Positions 50,313-59,038 of a stretch of DNA of 64,000 nt are shown here, in pieces. Under the pieces are notes generated by a model, which worked only from the letters and a program-made list of their open reading frames with translations, ran no database searches and was not told the origin of the DNA. Position numbers and translations under genes: made by a program. The number at the start of each line of letters is the position of its first letter. Within the stretch, counting starts at the first letter, position 1. Source of the stretch: Avichristensenella sp031550535. Lineage in GTDB: Bacteria; Bacillota; Clostridia; Christensenellales; Aristaeellaceae. The stretch covers positions 42,391-106,390 of the forward strand of contig JAVBOM010000019.1 of the NCBI GenBank assembly GCA_031550535.1, written 5' to 3'.

Positions 50313-51177
50313 TTCCGCCACCCATCGCGCCAATGCCGCGCATAAAGCCCTGTTCGCCCGCCTTCGCGGACACCAGCGCCACGTCGCCGCTGCGCAGGCC
50401 GCTTACAATCTCCACGTTCACGCCGTCGTTCACGCCGACGGTGACCGCCACGTTCTTGGTGGCGCGGCCGTCGCGCATCAGCACGTAGGGTTGGTTGTAG
50501 CCGTCAAACTGCAGCGCCTTCATCGACAGGGTCGTCACGTTCTCCACCTGCGCGTTCAGCACGCGGGTATCCACCTGCATGCCGGGCAGCAGGCCCTCGA
50601 TTTCCTCCTCGAGCGCCAGCGTCGCCATGTAGTACGACACATCGCCCGAGCGCGTCGCCTGCTTGTCGAGGTCCGTCACGACGGTCTCAAACGTCCTGTC
50701 CAGCGCGTTCACCGTCACCAGGACCGCCTTGCCGACCGTGACGGCGGACACGTCGAACTCATCCACCTTCACCCGGATCTCCATGTCGTCAAAGTCCACG
50801 ATGGAGATCAGCGGCGTGCCCGCCTGCACGTCGTCGTCCTTCTCCACCGGCAGATTCGCCACTTCCCCCGCGATGCCAGCCTTGACTGTCTCCCCCGTGG
50901 ACAGCCGGAGCAGCCGGTCCTCCTTCGCGACGCGGTCGCCCTTTTTCACATACAGTTCCCGCACGGTCGCGGGGGCGGGCGCCTGGATGTCCTGGCTGTG
51001 CTTCACCTCGACCGCGCCGCTGAAGCTGTAGTACGTGGAGATGCTCCCGGTGCGCGCGGCTTCCTCAATGTATTCGCTGTCCGCCTTGCCGCCCTGGAAA
51101 AGGACTGTGCCCCCGATGGCCACCACGGCGACCAGCGCGATGAGTAAGACTGTGCCCCGTTTCTTTTTGCTTTCCAT
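50302..51177 (-). CDS. HlyD-family membrane-anchored adaptor
   Basis: The 291-residue protein has an N-terminal anchor (GTVLLIALVAVVAIGGTVLF), a lipoyl-like domain (VKHSQDIQAPAPATVRELYV, GEVANLPVEKDDDVQAGTPL) and a barrel domain (DDMEIRVKVDEFDVSAVTVG). It links the permease to the outside. It lies 24 bases behind the ATPase-permease fusion gene. Confidence 0.9.
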   Translation of the reverse strand: MESKKKRGTVLLIALVAVVAIGGTVLFQGGKADSEYIEEAARTGSISTYYSFSGAVEVKHSQDIQAPAPATVRELYVKKGDRVAKEDRLLRLSTGETVKAGIAGEVANLPVEKDDDVQAGTPLISIVDFDDMEIRVKVDEFDVSAVTVGKAVLVTVNALDRTFETVVTDLDKQATRSGDVSYYMATLALEEEIEGLLPGMQVDTRVLNAQVENVTTLSMKALQFDGYNQPYVLMRDGRATKNVAVTVGVNDGVNVEIVSGLRSGDVALVSAKAGEQGFMRGIGAMGGGNGQ

Positions 51178-51201
51178 ATGATTCTTCCTTTCTGAAATGC
51201 T

Positions 51202-52455
51202 CTATACTACCGCCGCGTTTTTCGCGGCCCATAGGGCGGGCACGAACCCGCCGGCCCACGAAAGCCCCACGCCGCTTGCCAGCAGGCCGATGCCCTGGCC
51301 GGGCGGCATGGAGATCAGGCGCGCGGGCAGTTGGCCCTGGATCAGCGCGTACACGATCAGCGCGCCGGCAATCCCCGCGATGCCCGTGCCCAGGCCAAGC
51401 AGCATCGTCTCCGCGTGAAACATGCGGGCAATGTCCCTGGGCCCGGCGCCGATGTCCAGCAGCGCGCCGGTTTCCGCCTTTCGCTCCAGCACGGAGCCGG
51501 ACATGTTGATGCCCACGGTGAGCGCGGCGATGAACAGCGCGATGGCCGCCCCCCACCTGAGCGGCGCGCCGACCACGGCGAGCAGCCCCCCGGCCAGCGC
51601 CGCCATCCCCGCGGCCAGCAGAATGCCAACCCCGCCCGCGAGGCTTGTGCAGAACGTTTTCAGCCGCTTCGTGCGCAGGTGGCCGAAGCCGAGTGCCAGC
51701 GCCGTGCGAAACGGCAGGCGGATTCGCTTCCATTTCCGCCGCTCCGCCTTCTCGGGAATGGGCTTGACGACATTCACGCGGTCGGGCGCGGTGTCCTGCG
51801 CCACGCGCCCGTCCTGTAGCCGGATGACCCGCGCGGCATACCGCTCGGCCAGCGCCGCGTTCTGCGTCGCGATGACGACGGGGCGGGTGGTGGCGATGCC
51901 TTGGAGCATCTCCATGAAGCGCGCGGACTCCTCCGCGTCCAGCGTGCCGGTCGGTTCGTCGGCCAGCAGAATCTTGGGATCGTTGGCGAGCGCGCGGGCG
52001 ACGGCGGCGCGCTGCGCCTGTTCGTGGGACAGTTCCGCCGCCTTTTTGCCCGCGAGGTCCACAAGACCGGTCCGTGTCAGGGCTTCCTCCGTGTGCCTTT
52101 TCCCCTCCAAATGCGCCATCCGCGCCACGCGCGGCGCGAGCATGACGTTCGCCCGCACGGTCTGGTGCGGTATCAGGCCGCCCTCCCGCGAGACAAACCC
52201 TATGTAGCGGCACCGGTACGCCGCCCAGGTCCTTTCCGAAAACCGGTCCGTCGGCGCGCCGTCCAGCAGCAGCTCCCCCTCCGTGGGCCGCTCAAACCCG
52301 CCCAGAATCCGGAGCAGCGCCGTCTTCCCACTGCCCGGAGGCCCCAGGATGGCCACCAGCTCATTCCGGCGAATCTGCAGGTCCACGCCCGCGAGCTGCC
52401 GGACCGTCGCGCCGCCCGATTGGCGTTCCTTGCCGATGTTGTGTAACGTAAGCAT
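51202..52455 (-). CDS. Fused ABC ATPase and FtsX-like permease with a degenerate signature
   Basis: The 417-residue protein joins an ATPase (about 1-215; Walker A GPPGSGKT, Walker B ILLADEPTGTLD) to four C-terminal membrane segments of the FtsX type (about 250-417; FCTSLAGGVGILLAAGMAAL, WGAAIALFIAALTVGINMSG, ETGALLDIGAGPRDIARMFH). The ABC signature LSGGQ reads LSHEQAQRAAVARAL and the H-switch His is replaced (ATQNAALAE), so ATP turnover may be weak. It has no large extracellular domain. It is first in the operon. AAGGAG precedes the ATG. Confidence 0.82.
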   Translation of the reverse strand: MLTLHNIGKERQSGGATVRQLAGVDLQIRRNELVAILGPPGSGKTALLRILGGFERPTEGELLLDGAPTDRFSERTWAAYRCRYIGFVSREGGLIPHQTVRANVMLAPRVARMAHLEGKRHTEEALTRTGLVDLAGKKAAELSHEQAQRAAVARALANDPKILLADEPTGTLDAEESARFMEMLQGIATTRPVVIATQNAALAERYAARVIRLQDGRVAQDTAPDRVNVVKPIPEKAERRKWKRIRLPFRTALALGFGHLRTKRLKTFCTSLAGGVGILLAAGMAALAGGLLAVVGAPLRWGAAIALFIAALTVGINMSGSVLERKAETGALLDIGAGPRDIARMFHAETMLLGLGTGIAGIAGALIVYALIQGQLPARLISMPPGQGIGLLASGVGLSWAGGFVPALWAAKNAAVV

Positions 52456-52475
52456 TGCCGTCTCCTTATGGCGAT

Positions 52476-52539
52476 GGGGATTTCTGACGAAATCCATCTA
52501 TCGCGCCCGCTTTTTCAAATCCGCGCGGCCTCCGCGTCG
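52476..52539 (+). repeat. Short copy of the dispersed element in the divergent exporter/regulator promoter region
   Basis: GGGGATTTCTGACGAAATCC, CGCGCCCGCTTTTTCAAATC and CGCGCGGCCTCCGCGTC. It lies in the expected 5' leader of the exporter operon and upstream of the regulator promoter. Confidence 0.7.
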
Positions 52540-52568
52540 CGCCGTTGTTTTCATTGTGCCTGGAAGTA

Positions 52569-52577
52569 TGATACAAT
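52569..52577 (+). promoter_or_regulatory. Extended -10 box of the two-component operon
   Basis: TGATACAAT is an extended -10 element with no clear -35 box, typical of promoters that need an activator. Distance to the start codon is about 104 bases. Confidence 0.45.
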
Positions 52578-52680
52578 GGCTTTGTAAACCCAAAATGAAT
52601 CAAGGCCGGCTTTTCGTTTATCTTCCGTTTATCTTCGCGCGGCAAAATTGCCGTGATGGCATACCAAGGAGGAGAGGCGC

Positions 52681-53355
52681 GTGTTTAATATTCTGGTGGT
52701 GGAGGACGACGTCAGCACCCGGCAGTTCATGGAGGCGGTGCTGCGCGAGAACGGATTTACCCCGGTTCTGGCGGAGAACGGGCTCGTCGCGCTGGACGTG
52801 CTGGACCGGCAGCATGTCGACCTGATCGTGACGGACATCATGATGCCGGGGCTGGACGGGTACAGCCTGACCGAGCAGCTTCGGGACGCGGGCTACACGC
52901 TGCCCATCCTGATGGTGACCGCGAAGGAAGCCGTCAAGGACAAGAAGCGCGGGTTCCTGGTCGGCACGGACGACTACATGACCAAGCCCGTGGACGACGA
53001 GGAGATGATCCTGCGCATCAAGGCGCTGCTGCGGCGCGCGCAGATCGTCAGCGAGCGGAAGATCGTCATCGGGCCGGTGGCGCTGAACTACGACTCGCTC
53101 TCCGTTACCCGGGAGAACGAGCGCCTCACGCTGCCGCAAAAGGAATTCTATCTGCTGTATAAGCTGCTCAGCTATCCGGATATCGTGTTTACGCGGGTGC
53201 AGCTCATGGACGAGATCTGGGGCATGGACTCGGAAAGCGACGACCGGACCGTGAATGTGCACATCAACCGCCTGCGCGAACGGTTTTACGGCTGGACGGA
53301 GTTTGAGATCGTCACTGTCCGGGGCCTGGGGTACAAGGCGGTGAGGCACGCGTGA
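52681..53355 (+). CDS. OmpR-family response regulator
   Basis: The 224-residue protein has a receiver domain (acidic VVEDD, phospho-acceptor Asp52 in VTDIMMPGLDG, Lys in DDYMTKPVDDEEM) and an OmpR winged helix (LTLPQKEFYLLYKLLSYPDI, DRTVNVHINRLRERF, RGLGYKAV). The GTG start follows AAGGAGGAGAGG. It overlaps the kinase gene by four bases and is divergent to the export operon, which it probably controls. Confidence 0.96.
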   Translation: MFNILVVEDDVSTRQFMEAVLRENGFTPVLAENGLVALDVLDRQHVDLIVTDIMMPGLDGYSLTEQLRDAGYTLPILMVTAKEAVKDKKRGFLVGTDDYMTKPVDDEEMILRIKALLRRAQIVSERKIVIGPVALNYDSLSVTRENERLTLPQKEFYLLYKLLSYPDIVFTRVQLMDEIWGMDSESDDRTVNVHINRLRERFYGWTEFEIVTVRGLGYKAVRHA

Positions 53356-54407
53356 AAAGGCGCTCCACCCGCTGGCGCAACACCCGGCTGTACCTCGTCG
53401 CCTTCGTGTTCCTCCTGCTGCTCGTCACCGGCGTGCTGGTCATGGGCGTGTTCATGCTGCTGGACGCGCTGGGGCTGACCCCGCGCAACCTCTTTCTCCT
53501 GCTCACCTATCTGGTCACGGTCAGCGCGGTGATCGGCACCGTGCTGTCCGCCATCCTGGGCGAGCTCGTCGTGCGCCCGTACCGCAAGCTGATGGCGGCC
53601 ACGCGGGAGATCGCCGAAGGGAACTTCAACGTGCGCGTGGACCTGCGGGGGCCGTTTGAGGCCGAGCAGCTTGCCGAGAGCTTCAACCGGATGGCCCAGG
53701 AGCTCAGCGGCATCGAGACCATGCGCGGCGACTTTGTCAGCAACGTATCGCACGAGTTCAAGACGCCGGTGGCGTCCATCCGCGGCTTCGCGAAGCTGCT
53801 GAAAAAGGACACGCTCAGCCCGGAGAGCCGCAGCAACTATCTGGATATCATCATCAGGGAGTCCGACCGGCTGACGCAGCTCGCCAGCAACGTGCTGCTG
53901 CTGTCCAAGCTGGAGAAGCAGGAGATCGTCACCGAGCGCGGCGAATTTCTGCTGGACGAGCAACTCCGCCGCGCCATCCTGATGCTGGCGCCGGAGTGGA
54001 CCCGCAAGGGCATCGAAATCGCCGCCGACCTCGCGGATTTTCCCTTCCGGGGGAGCGAGGAGATGCTGATGCAGGTGTGGATCAATGTGATTGGCAATGC
54101 GGTCAAGTTCACGGAGGAGGGCGGGAACGTCACCGTGTCGCTCTGCGCCGAGGGCGGATATGCCGTGGTGACGGTCGCCGACACCGGCGTCGGCATGGAC
54201 GCCGAGGTGATCGGCCATATTTTCGATAAGTTCTACCAGGGCGACGAATCGCACAGCACGCAGGGCAACGGCCTGGGGCTGGCGCTGGTGAAGCGCATCG
54301 TGGAAATGAATGGCGGCCGCCTGACCGTCGAGAGCGAGCCGGGCCGGGGAACCACGGTGTATGTGTATCTGCCGATGGGCGAAAATGAAGAAACCATCGC
54401 GCAATAG
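53352..54407 (+). CDS. Sensor histidine kinase with HAMP domain
   Basis: The 351-residue kinase has two membrane segments (about 14-36 and 47-70) with only a short loop between them, a HAMP domain (VVRPYRKLMAATREIAEGNF), the H-box FVSNVSHEFKTPVASI (His134), N-box WINVIGNAVKF, and G-boxes DTGVGM and GNGLGLALVKRIVEM. Lack of an extracellular sensor suggests it senses within the membrane or through the adjacent ABC transporter, as in BceS-type systems (inference). GTG start. Confidence 0.95.
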   Translation: MKRRSTRWRNTRLYLVAFVFLLLLVTGVLVMGVFMLLDALGLTPRNLFLLLTYLVTVSAVIGTVLSAILGELVVRPYRKLMAATREIAEGNFNVRVDLRGPFEAEQLAESFNRMAQELSGIETMRGDFVSNVSHEFKTPVASIRGFAKLLKKDTLSPESRSNYLDIIIRESDRLTQLASNVLLLSKLEKQEIVTERGEFLLDEQLRRAILMLAPEWTRKGIEIAADLADFPFRGSEEMLMQVWINVIGNAVKFTEEGGNVTVSLCAEGGYAVVTVADTGVGMDAEVIGHIFDKFYQGDESHSTQGNGLGLALVKRIVEMNGGRLTVESEPGRGTTVYVYLPMGENEETIAQ

Positions 54408-54703
54408 ATTGCGATGGATTTTCGCTCCTCGCTGCGCCGAGGAGAGGTAGGGATTCCTGGCGGAATCCCCTTATGGCGCCCGATGTTCCACATCGCGCCG
54501 CCGTCACGGTGGGGCTTTCTTGTGAAATCCCTTAATGGCGGCCGATCGGACGAGACAACGCGAGGGGTGAAAAGACGCGCAAGGTATGCGCTCGGCTTGA
54601 TGAAATTGCTCTGACGCGGGGGACGGGGATGGGATGAAAAAAAGGGCTATCGCAATAGCCCTGGTATATCTTCGGAATACCCGTGCACGCTGTTTATATG
54701 ATA
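54408..54703. repeat. Gene-free stretch with one complete and one partial element copy
   Basis: The complete copy lies at 54450-54505: AGGGATTCCTGGCGGAATCC, TTATGGCGCCCGATGTTCC, CATCGCGCCGCCGTC. A partial one at 54510-54552 reads TGGGGCTTTCTTGTGAAATC and CTTAATGGCGGCCGATCGG. The rest holds no gene that I can support. A hairpin GGGCTATCG/CGATAGCCC-like sequence near 54644-54662 lies at the end of the protease-like gene. Confidence 0.7.
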
Positions 54704-55804
54704 TTACACCAGCAACAGCGGTTGCACGCCCGGGATGCCGACCAGTTCATAGCAGCGGCTTTCCGCGCTTTCCGCCCGGTAGACGAACCGCTCCGGCGCC
54801 GTATACGCTTCCCCCTGGCCGGTCACCGCCTGAAGCCGCACCGCGGCGCCCTGCGGTATTCCCGCCTCCCGAAGGTCCAGCGTCGTCTCGGTCCCCGGCT
54901 GGATGCCCAGGTACGCGGGCAGGTCGTAGGCTCCGTCCTCGAAGTACTTCGCGTTCCCGTGCTCGTCCATGCCAAAGTTTCCGCCGTACAGAACCCGCAT
55001 GCGGACAGGCGACGCCCACCGGTTGACCAGGTTGACCCGCCGGGTGTACAGGCAGGTGTCCGCCACAAACTGGTAGAGCGCCCCATACGCCGCGTCCAGC
55101 ACGGGCCGCCACGCGTTGCTGTAGCAAATCGTTTGCGAAGCCGCGCTATCTTCCGCGCGGTCCAGCAGCGCGGTCACAGGGCCGCCCTTCAAAAGAGCGG
55201 TGTCAATCTCCTCCGCGAAAGCGTGCATCCGCCCGTCCGCCGCGAACAGCGCGCGCGCAAGGTCGCGCGGGTACACTTCGGAGTAATCCAGCACCACCAC
55301 TTCGCTGGGCAGGCTGCCGTCCGGCGGCAGGGTGTCGCTCACGCAGCACGCGTCCTTTAGGACAACGAGAAACGCGTAATCGTACCGGACCTCGTTCGTC
55401 CACCACGCTTCCTTGACCGCGGCCGCCTGCACGGCGTATTTCTCGGTTCCATAGACCTCGCCAGGGTGTACGAACAGGAAGTTGGCGTGCCACTCGCCGG
55501 TCTCGCCGTTGCGGACACAGTGCGCCGCCGTCAGCACGATCTGCCGCTCCCCGCAGAGCTGGGCACACCCCCAGTAGTCCCGCCCCGTCGCCGGGTCCGT
55601 GAAGTATATTCTGCCCTCGCACTGGAACGGCAGAACACTCGCCCGGGCGGCGTGGTCTCCGCCGGGCAAGGCGTACTGCTCCACAGGCGACGCCGCCTGG
55701 ATGCGCTCGTCGGTCCAGTACGCGCAGATCCTGGCCTCCCGGACCTCGCTGATGGTTTCATCAAAGGTATACAGAATGTTGCCGTTTTCTTTGATTTTCG
55801 CCAT
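54704..55804 (-). CDS. Trypsin-fold protein lacking a recognisable catalytic serine
   Basis: The 366-residue protein contains the S1 hallmarks IVLTAAHCVRNG (His95) and VRYDYAFLVVL (Asp142), which places it in the trypsin-like fold. The usual GDSGGP motif is not found; LKGGPVTALLDRAED and later sequence have no GxSG. The C-terminal third is beta-rich (TRRVNLVNRWASPVRMRVLY, TTLDLREAGIPQGAAVRLQA) and may bind a ligand. No signal peptide is seen, so it is cytoplasmic or exported by another route. AAAGGA precedes the ATG at 55804. Confidence 0.65.
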   Translation of the reverse strand: MAKIKENGNILYTFDETISEVREARICAYWTDERIQAASPVEQYALPGGDHAARASVLPFQCEGRIYFTDPATGRDYWGCAQLCGERQIVLTAAHCVRNGETGEWHANFLFVHPGEVYGTEKYAVQAAAVKEAWWTNEVRYDYAFLVVLKDACCVSDTLPPDGSLPSEVVVLDYSEVYPRDLARALFAADGRMHAFAEEIDTALLKGGPVTALLDRAEDSAASQTICYSNAWRPVLDAAYGALYQFVADTCLYTRRVNLVNRWASPVRMRVLYGGNFGMDEHGNAKYFEDGAYDLPAYLGIQPGTETTLDLREAGIPQGAAVRLQAVTGQGEAYTAPERFVYRAESAESRCYELVGIPGVQPLLLV

Positions 55805-56000
55805 GACGCGTTTTCCTTTCGCCTGCATTGTCTTTAGCGTATACAGAAACGCTAGCCGTTTAGCATGCCGTGAAATGCGCCGCGTGGGTGGATCGAAAGA
55901 AACCGTAGGGGGTTGCCACGGACAGCGGCCAAACCCGGGGAATAAAGCTTGAGTTCCTGCCTCTATTATTATCCAAAAGGAACGGCGGTAAAGCAAGCTA

Positions 56001-56024
56001 AAAGTTGTCACGCGTGACAACTTT
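56001..56024. promoter_or_regulatory. Perfect 24-bp palindrome upstream of the NarL-type operon
   Basis: The half-site AAAGTTGTCACG is followed directly by its exact reverse complement. The centre lies about 52 bases before the expected transcript start and 29 bases separate its end from the -10 box, the place of an activator site. The adjacent response regulator is the obvious candidate to bind it. Confidence 0.65.
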
Positions 56025-56049
56025 CTTCCCTCTCCACATTGCCGGTTTA

Positions 56050-56058
56050 TGGTACAAT
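56050..56058 (+). promoter_or_regulatory. Extended -10 box of the NarL-type operon
   Basis: TGGTACAAT is an extended -10 element; no good -35 box is present, which fits activator dependence. Confidence 0.5.
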
Positions 56059-56078
56059 ATGCAAAAGGGGGCGTGCGC

Positions 56079-56699
56079 ATGGAGCCCATCCGGGTCATCC
56101 TGGCGGAGGACAACGAGGCGCTGCGGCGGTCGCTCGTGGCCTCGCTGGCCGGCGACGGCGGCATCGCGGTGGTCGGCGAGGCGGAGAACGGCGTGGAGCT
56201 GCTCGCGCTGTGCGCGCGGCACCTGCCCGACGTGGTGGTGGTGGATATCCGCATGCCCATGATGGACGGCATCGAGGCGTGCAGGCGACTGCGCCACACC
56301 CAGCCGGACGTGCGTCTGCTGGTGCTCACCACCTTTGACGACGATGAGTACCTGCGGGATCTGTTTGAGCTTGGGATCGACGGATACCTGCTGAAAAGCT
56401 CGGAGGATGTGCCGCTCGCGAGCGCGATCCACGGCGTGTACATGGGCATCCATACGCTGGACCGGTCCATCACGCACAAGATCAGCGGCTACCTTGGCAA
56501 GGGGCCCGCCGCGCCCACACTGACGGATACGGAGCGCCGCGTCGCGGAGCTGATCGCGGACGGGCTGTACAACAAGGACATCGCGGCGGTGCTTAGCGTT
56601 TCCTATGGCCGCGCCCGGAACATCGTCTCCGATGTCTACCGGAAGCTGGGCGTCCTGGACCGCGCCGACCTGAAGCAAAAGCTGGAGGACATGAAATGA
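56079..56699 (+). CDS. NarL/LuxR-family response regulator
   Basis: The 206-residue protein has a receiver domain (AEDNEALRRSL; phospho-acceptor Asp56 in VVVDIRMPMMDG; Lys in GYLLKSS) and a C-terminal LuxR-type helix-turn-helix (LTDTERRVAELIADGLYNKD, IAAVLSVSYGRARNIVSDVY). AAAAGGGGG precedes the ATG at 56079. The stop overlaps the next gene by four bases. Confidence 0.94.
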   Translation: MEPIRVILAEDNEALRRSLVASLAGDGGIAVVGEAENGVELLALCARHLPDVVVVDIRMPMMDGIEACRRLRHTQPDVRLLVLTTFDDDEYLRDLFELGIDGYLLKSSEDVPLASAIHGVYMGIHTLDRSITHKISGYLGKGPAAPTLTDTERRVAELIADGLYNKDIAAVLSVSYGRARNIVSDVYRKLGVLDRADLKQKLEDMK

Positions 56700-57910
56700 C
56701 GGCCTGGATCGCCGCGCAAGGGATCATGCTGCTGCTGTCCATCCCTCTTGCCGCTGATTTTCTAAAGGGAGGGCGCGAAAACCCGGCGGTGGGGGCGTAC
56801 GGCTTTGTCATTGTCTTTTGTTTTATCATGGCGGTCGGGCAATTCCTGGAAAACAGCATCCTGATGCGCTGGCGGGACCTGGATGCCTACTGGGTGGCGC
56901 TGCGCATCACATACATCGGCCTGTGCGGCGCGATCTCCTCGGTGATCCACCTGGCCTGGCGCTACACGGGCAATTACAGGCGCTACAAAAGCCCCGCGTG
57001 CCTCGCGGCGCTGGCGGTGCTCAGCGTGTTTTTCTACCTGAGCGTGCTCACGAACGACGCGCACCACCTGTTTTATTACTCCTTATCCATGGAGCACAAG
57101 CATTACGGCCCCATTTTCTATGCGTACATCGCGTTTGCGTACAGCAGCCTGAGCTACGCCTGTGTGGTCATGCTGCGCACGAACGTGTACGGGGGCAAGC
57201 GGCAGGCGCCGTATGTCCTGCTGGGCCTGGGCATGCCCACGCTCTCCAACATGCTGGGGATTGTTCTGCGCGATCCGGTGCTGGAGGTCACGGTGCCCGC
57301 GTTTTTCGCCATGCTCCTCTGCACGCGGCTGTACGTCTTTCATCAGCACCCGACAAACCTGGCGCCCGTCGCCGCCAAGGAGATCTTTGACACGCTGCGC
57401 TACCCGGTGCTGGTGCTGGGCCCCGATGGCACCCGCCTGTACGCCAACGCAGAGGCGGACGCCCTGGCCGCCATGTCCGTCAAGGGCATGGTGGAGGGCA
57501 TTTGGCGGTCAACGTCCGGGCGCACCTACCTGCCCGTGCGCTACAGCGCGGAGGACGGGAACATCATCCTCACCCTGGACGACATCACGGAGCAGACCTT
57601 CATGCTCAATGCCCTCAACGAGCAACAGGAGGCGCTGAGCATCGCGCAGGCCAGGCTGACCGCGCAGAACGAGCAACTGCGGCTGCAGGCGCTCACCGCC
57701 CGGGATCTGGCGGCGGAAGAGCAGCGCGCCCGCGTGATGACGGAGATCGACCAGGAGGTGCGCGGCAAGCTGGAGGCGCTGACGGAAAGCATTGAAGGCG
57801 CGCTCGCGCGGCCGGACGACGTGAGCATCCAGCGGAATGTGCGCCTCTCCCTCGGCACGCTGGAGACGGTGCGCGGGGTGATCGCCGCCTACAAGAGGAG
57901 AGCGCCATGA
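56696..57910 (+). CDS. 7TM sensor protein without a kinase domain
   Basis: The 404-residue protein has seven membrane segments in residues about 5-215 (FVIVFCFIMAVGQFLENSIL; YIAFAYSSLSYACVVML), like the histidine-kinase N-terminal 7TM domain. A PAS-like domain follows (RYPVLVLGPDGTRLYANAEA, ILTLDDITEQT), then a coiled coil (about 300-350) and a short helical domain. No H-box or ATPase domain is present. It must signal through the kinase encoded next, which it overlaps by ATGA. Confidence 0.8.
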   Translation: MTAWIAAQGIMLLLSIPLAADFLKGGRENPAVGAYGFVIVFCFIMAVGQFLENSILMRWRDLDAYWVALRITYIGLCGAISSVIHLAWRYTGNYRRYKSPACLAALAVLSVFFYLSVLTNDAHHLFYYSLSMEHKHYGPIFYAYIAFAYSSLSYACVVMLRTNVYGGKRQAPYVLLGLGMPTLSNMLGIVLRDPVLEVTVPAFFAMLLCTRLYVFHQHPTNLAPVAAKEIFDTLRYPVLVLGPDGTRLYANAEADALAAMSVKGMVEGIWRSTSGRTYLPVRYSAEDGNIILTLDDITEQTFMLNALNEQQEALSIAQARLTAQNEQLRLQALTARDLAAEEQRARVMTEIDQEVRGKLEALTESIEGALARPDDVSIQRNVRLSLGTLETVRGVIAAYKRRAP

Positions 57911-58908
57911 TGGACTTCACCCGGTATTCGGACTACATCCGCCAGCCCGTGCTGGTGGCGGACAATCTGAGCCAGGTGGTGACGCTGAACGCCGCCTTTA
58001 CCGCGCTGTTCCCCAAGGTGCGCCTGGGCTTTCATCTGCGGGAGGTGGAGCGCGAGTATCCCATGCTCACGCCGCTGCTGGCGCGGGAGGAAGGGCAGGA
58101 GCGCTTTACGCACCAGCACCGGATATTCATGGCGCACGTATCGCCCGTGTGGTACGGCAAACGGCGGCGCACGGTGGCGCGGTGCTTCCTCCTGGCCGAC
58201 ATCACGGACGCGGATACGCTGGTGCACGCCATGGACGCGGCCAACGAGCAGCTTGCCCTCTCCAACCGGCAGCTAGCGGAGCAGAACGCGGAAATTGAGG
58301 AGAGCAACCGTATGCAGGCGGCCATGGCCGCCGCGCGGGAGACGAGCGCCATCCTGCGGGATCTGCACGACACGCTGGGCCACTCGCTGACGGTGATCAA
58401 CGCGCTGAGCAAGCTCGCCCTGATCGCCCTGCCGGACGAGGACCGCTGCCGCGCGGAGCTTTCCGCGGCGCTCCGGCTGGCGACCATCTCCGTGGCCGAG
58501 ATGCGCGCCGCGGACACGGCTTCCGGCGGGGGCATCGTGGCGTATTTGCACAGGCTGCGGGCGTCCATGCGGCACGCCGGGCTTGACATTGTGCTGGACA
58601 TCCGGGGCAGCGAGAGCGCGCGGCACCGGTATCAGTTCGTGCCCCTGATGCGCATCTGCCAAGAGGCCGCCACCAACGCCATCCGTCACGGAAACGCCAC
58701 GGAGCTGCACGTGCGGCTGCGGCTGGGCGAGGAGGACATCTCGCTGCTGCTGAAGGACAACGGCAAGTCCCCGCCCACCTTCCGCAAGGGCAACGGCCTG
58801 ATCGGCATGGAGGAGCGCGTGAACGAGCTCTTCGGCGATATTGAGATGGGCAGGGACGCGGACGGCGGGTTCCGGATCGAGATCACCGCGCCGGTGATTG
58901 TGGAGTGA
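57907..58908 (+). CDS. NarX-type histidine kinase without membrane segments
   Basis: The 333-residue protein has an N-terminal PAS-like domain (about 10-100, RQPVLVADNLSQVVTLNAAF), a coiled coil (about 108-145) that resembles the one in the upstream sensor, the HisKA_3 box ILRDLHDTLGHSLTVINALS (His154) and an HATPase domain (RICQEAATNAIRHGNATELH, LLKDNGKSP, KGNGLIGMEERV). It is soluble and presumably forms mixed complexes with the 7TM sensor. Confidence 0.9.
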   Translation: MMDFTRYSDYIRQPVLVADNLSQVVTLNAAFTALFPKVRLGFHLREVEREYPMLTPLLAREEGQERFTHQHRIFMAHVSPVWYGKRRRTVARCFLLADITDADTLVHAMDAANEQLALSNRQLAEQNAEIEESNRMQAAMAAARETSAILRDLHDTLGHSLTVINALSKLALIALPDEDRCRAELSAALRLATISVAEMRAADTASGGGIVAYLHRLRASMRHAGLDIVLDIRGSESARHRYQFVPLMRICQEAATNAIRHGNATELHVRLRLGEEDISLLLKDNGKSPPTFRKGNGLIGMEERVNELFGDIEMGRDADGGFRIEITAPVIVE

Positions 58909-58915
58909 AGAAGGA

Positions 58916-58970
58916 GGGGATTTCTTGCGAGATCCCCCCTATACGTCCGATTTTTTAAAGCAACGCCCCT
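58916..58970 (+). repeat. Short, diverged copy of the dispersed element behind the NarX-type kinase
   Basis: GGGGATTTCTTGCGAGATCC, then CGTCCGATTTTTTAAAGCAA. The GCGCCGCCGTC end is decayed. Confidence 0.55.
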
Positions 58971-59038
58971 ATCTGCGGAAGAGCTGCCGTGATTGCGATT
59001 GCCAGCATGGCAGCCCTGGTCGTATTTTACGGATCAGT

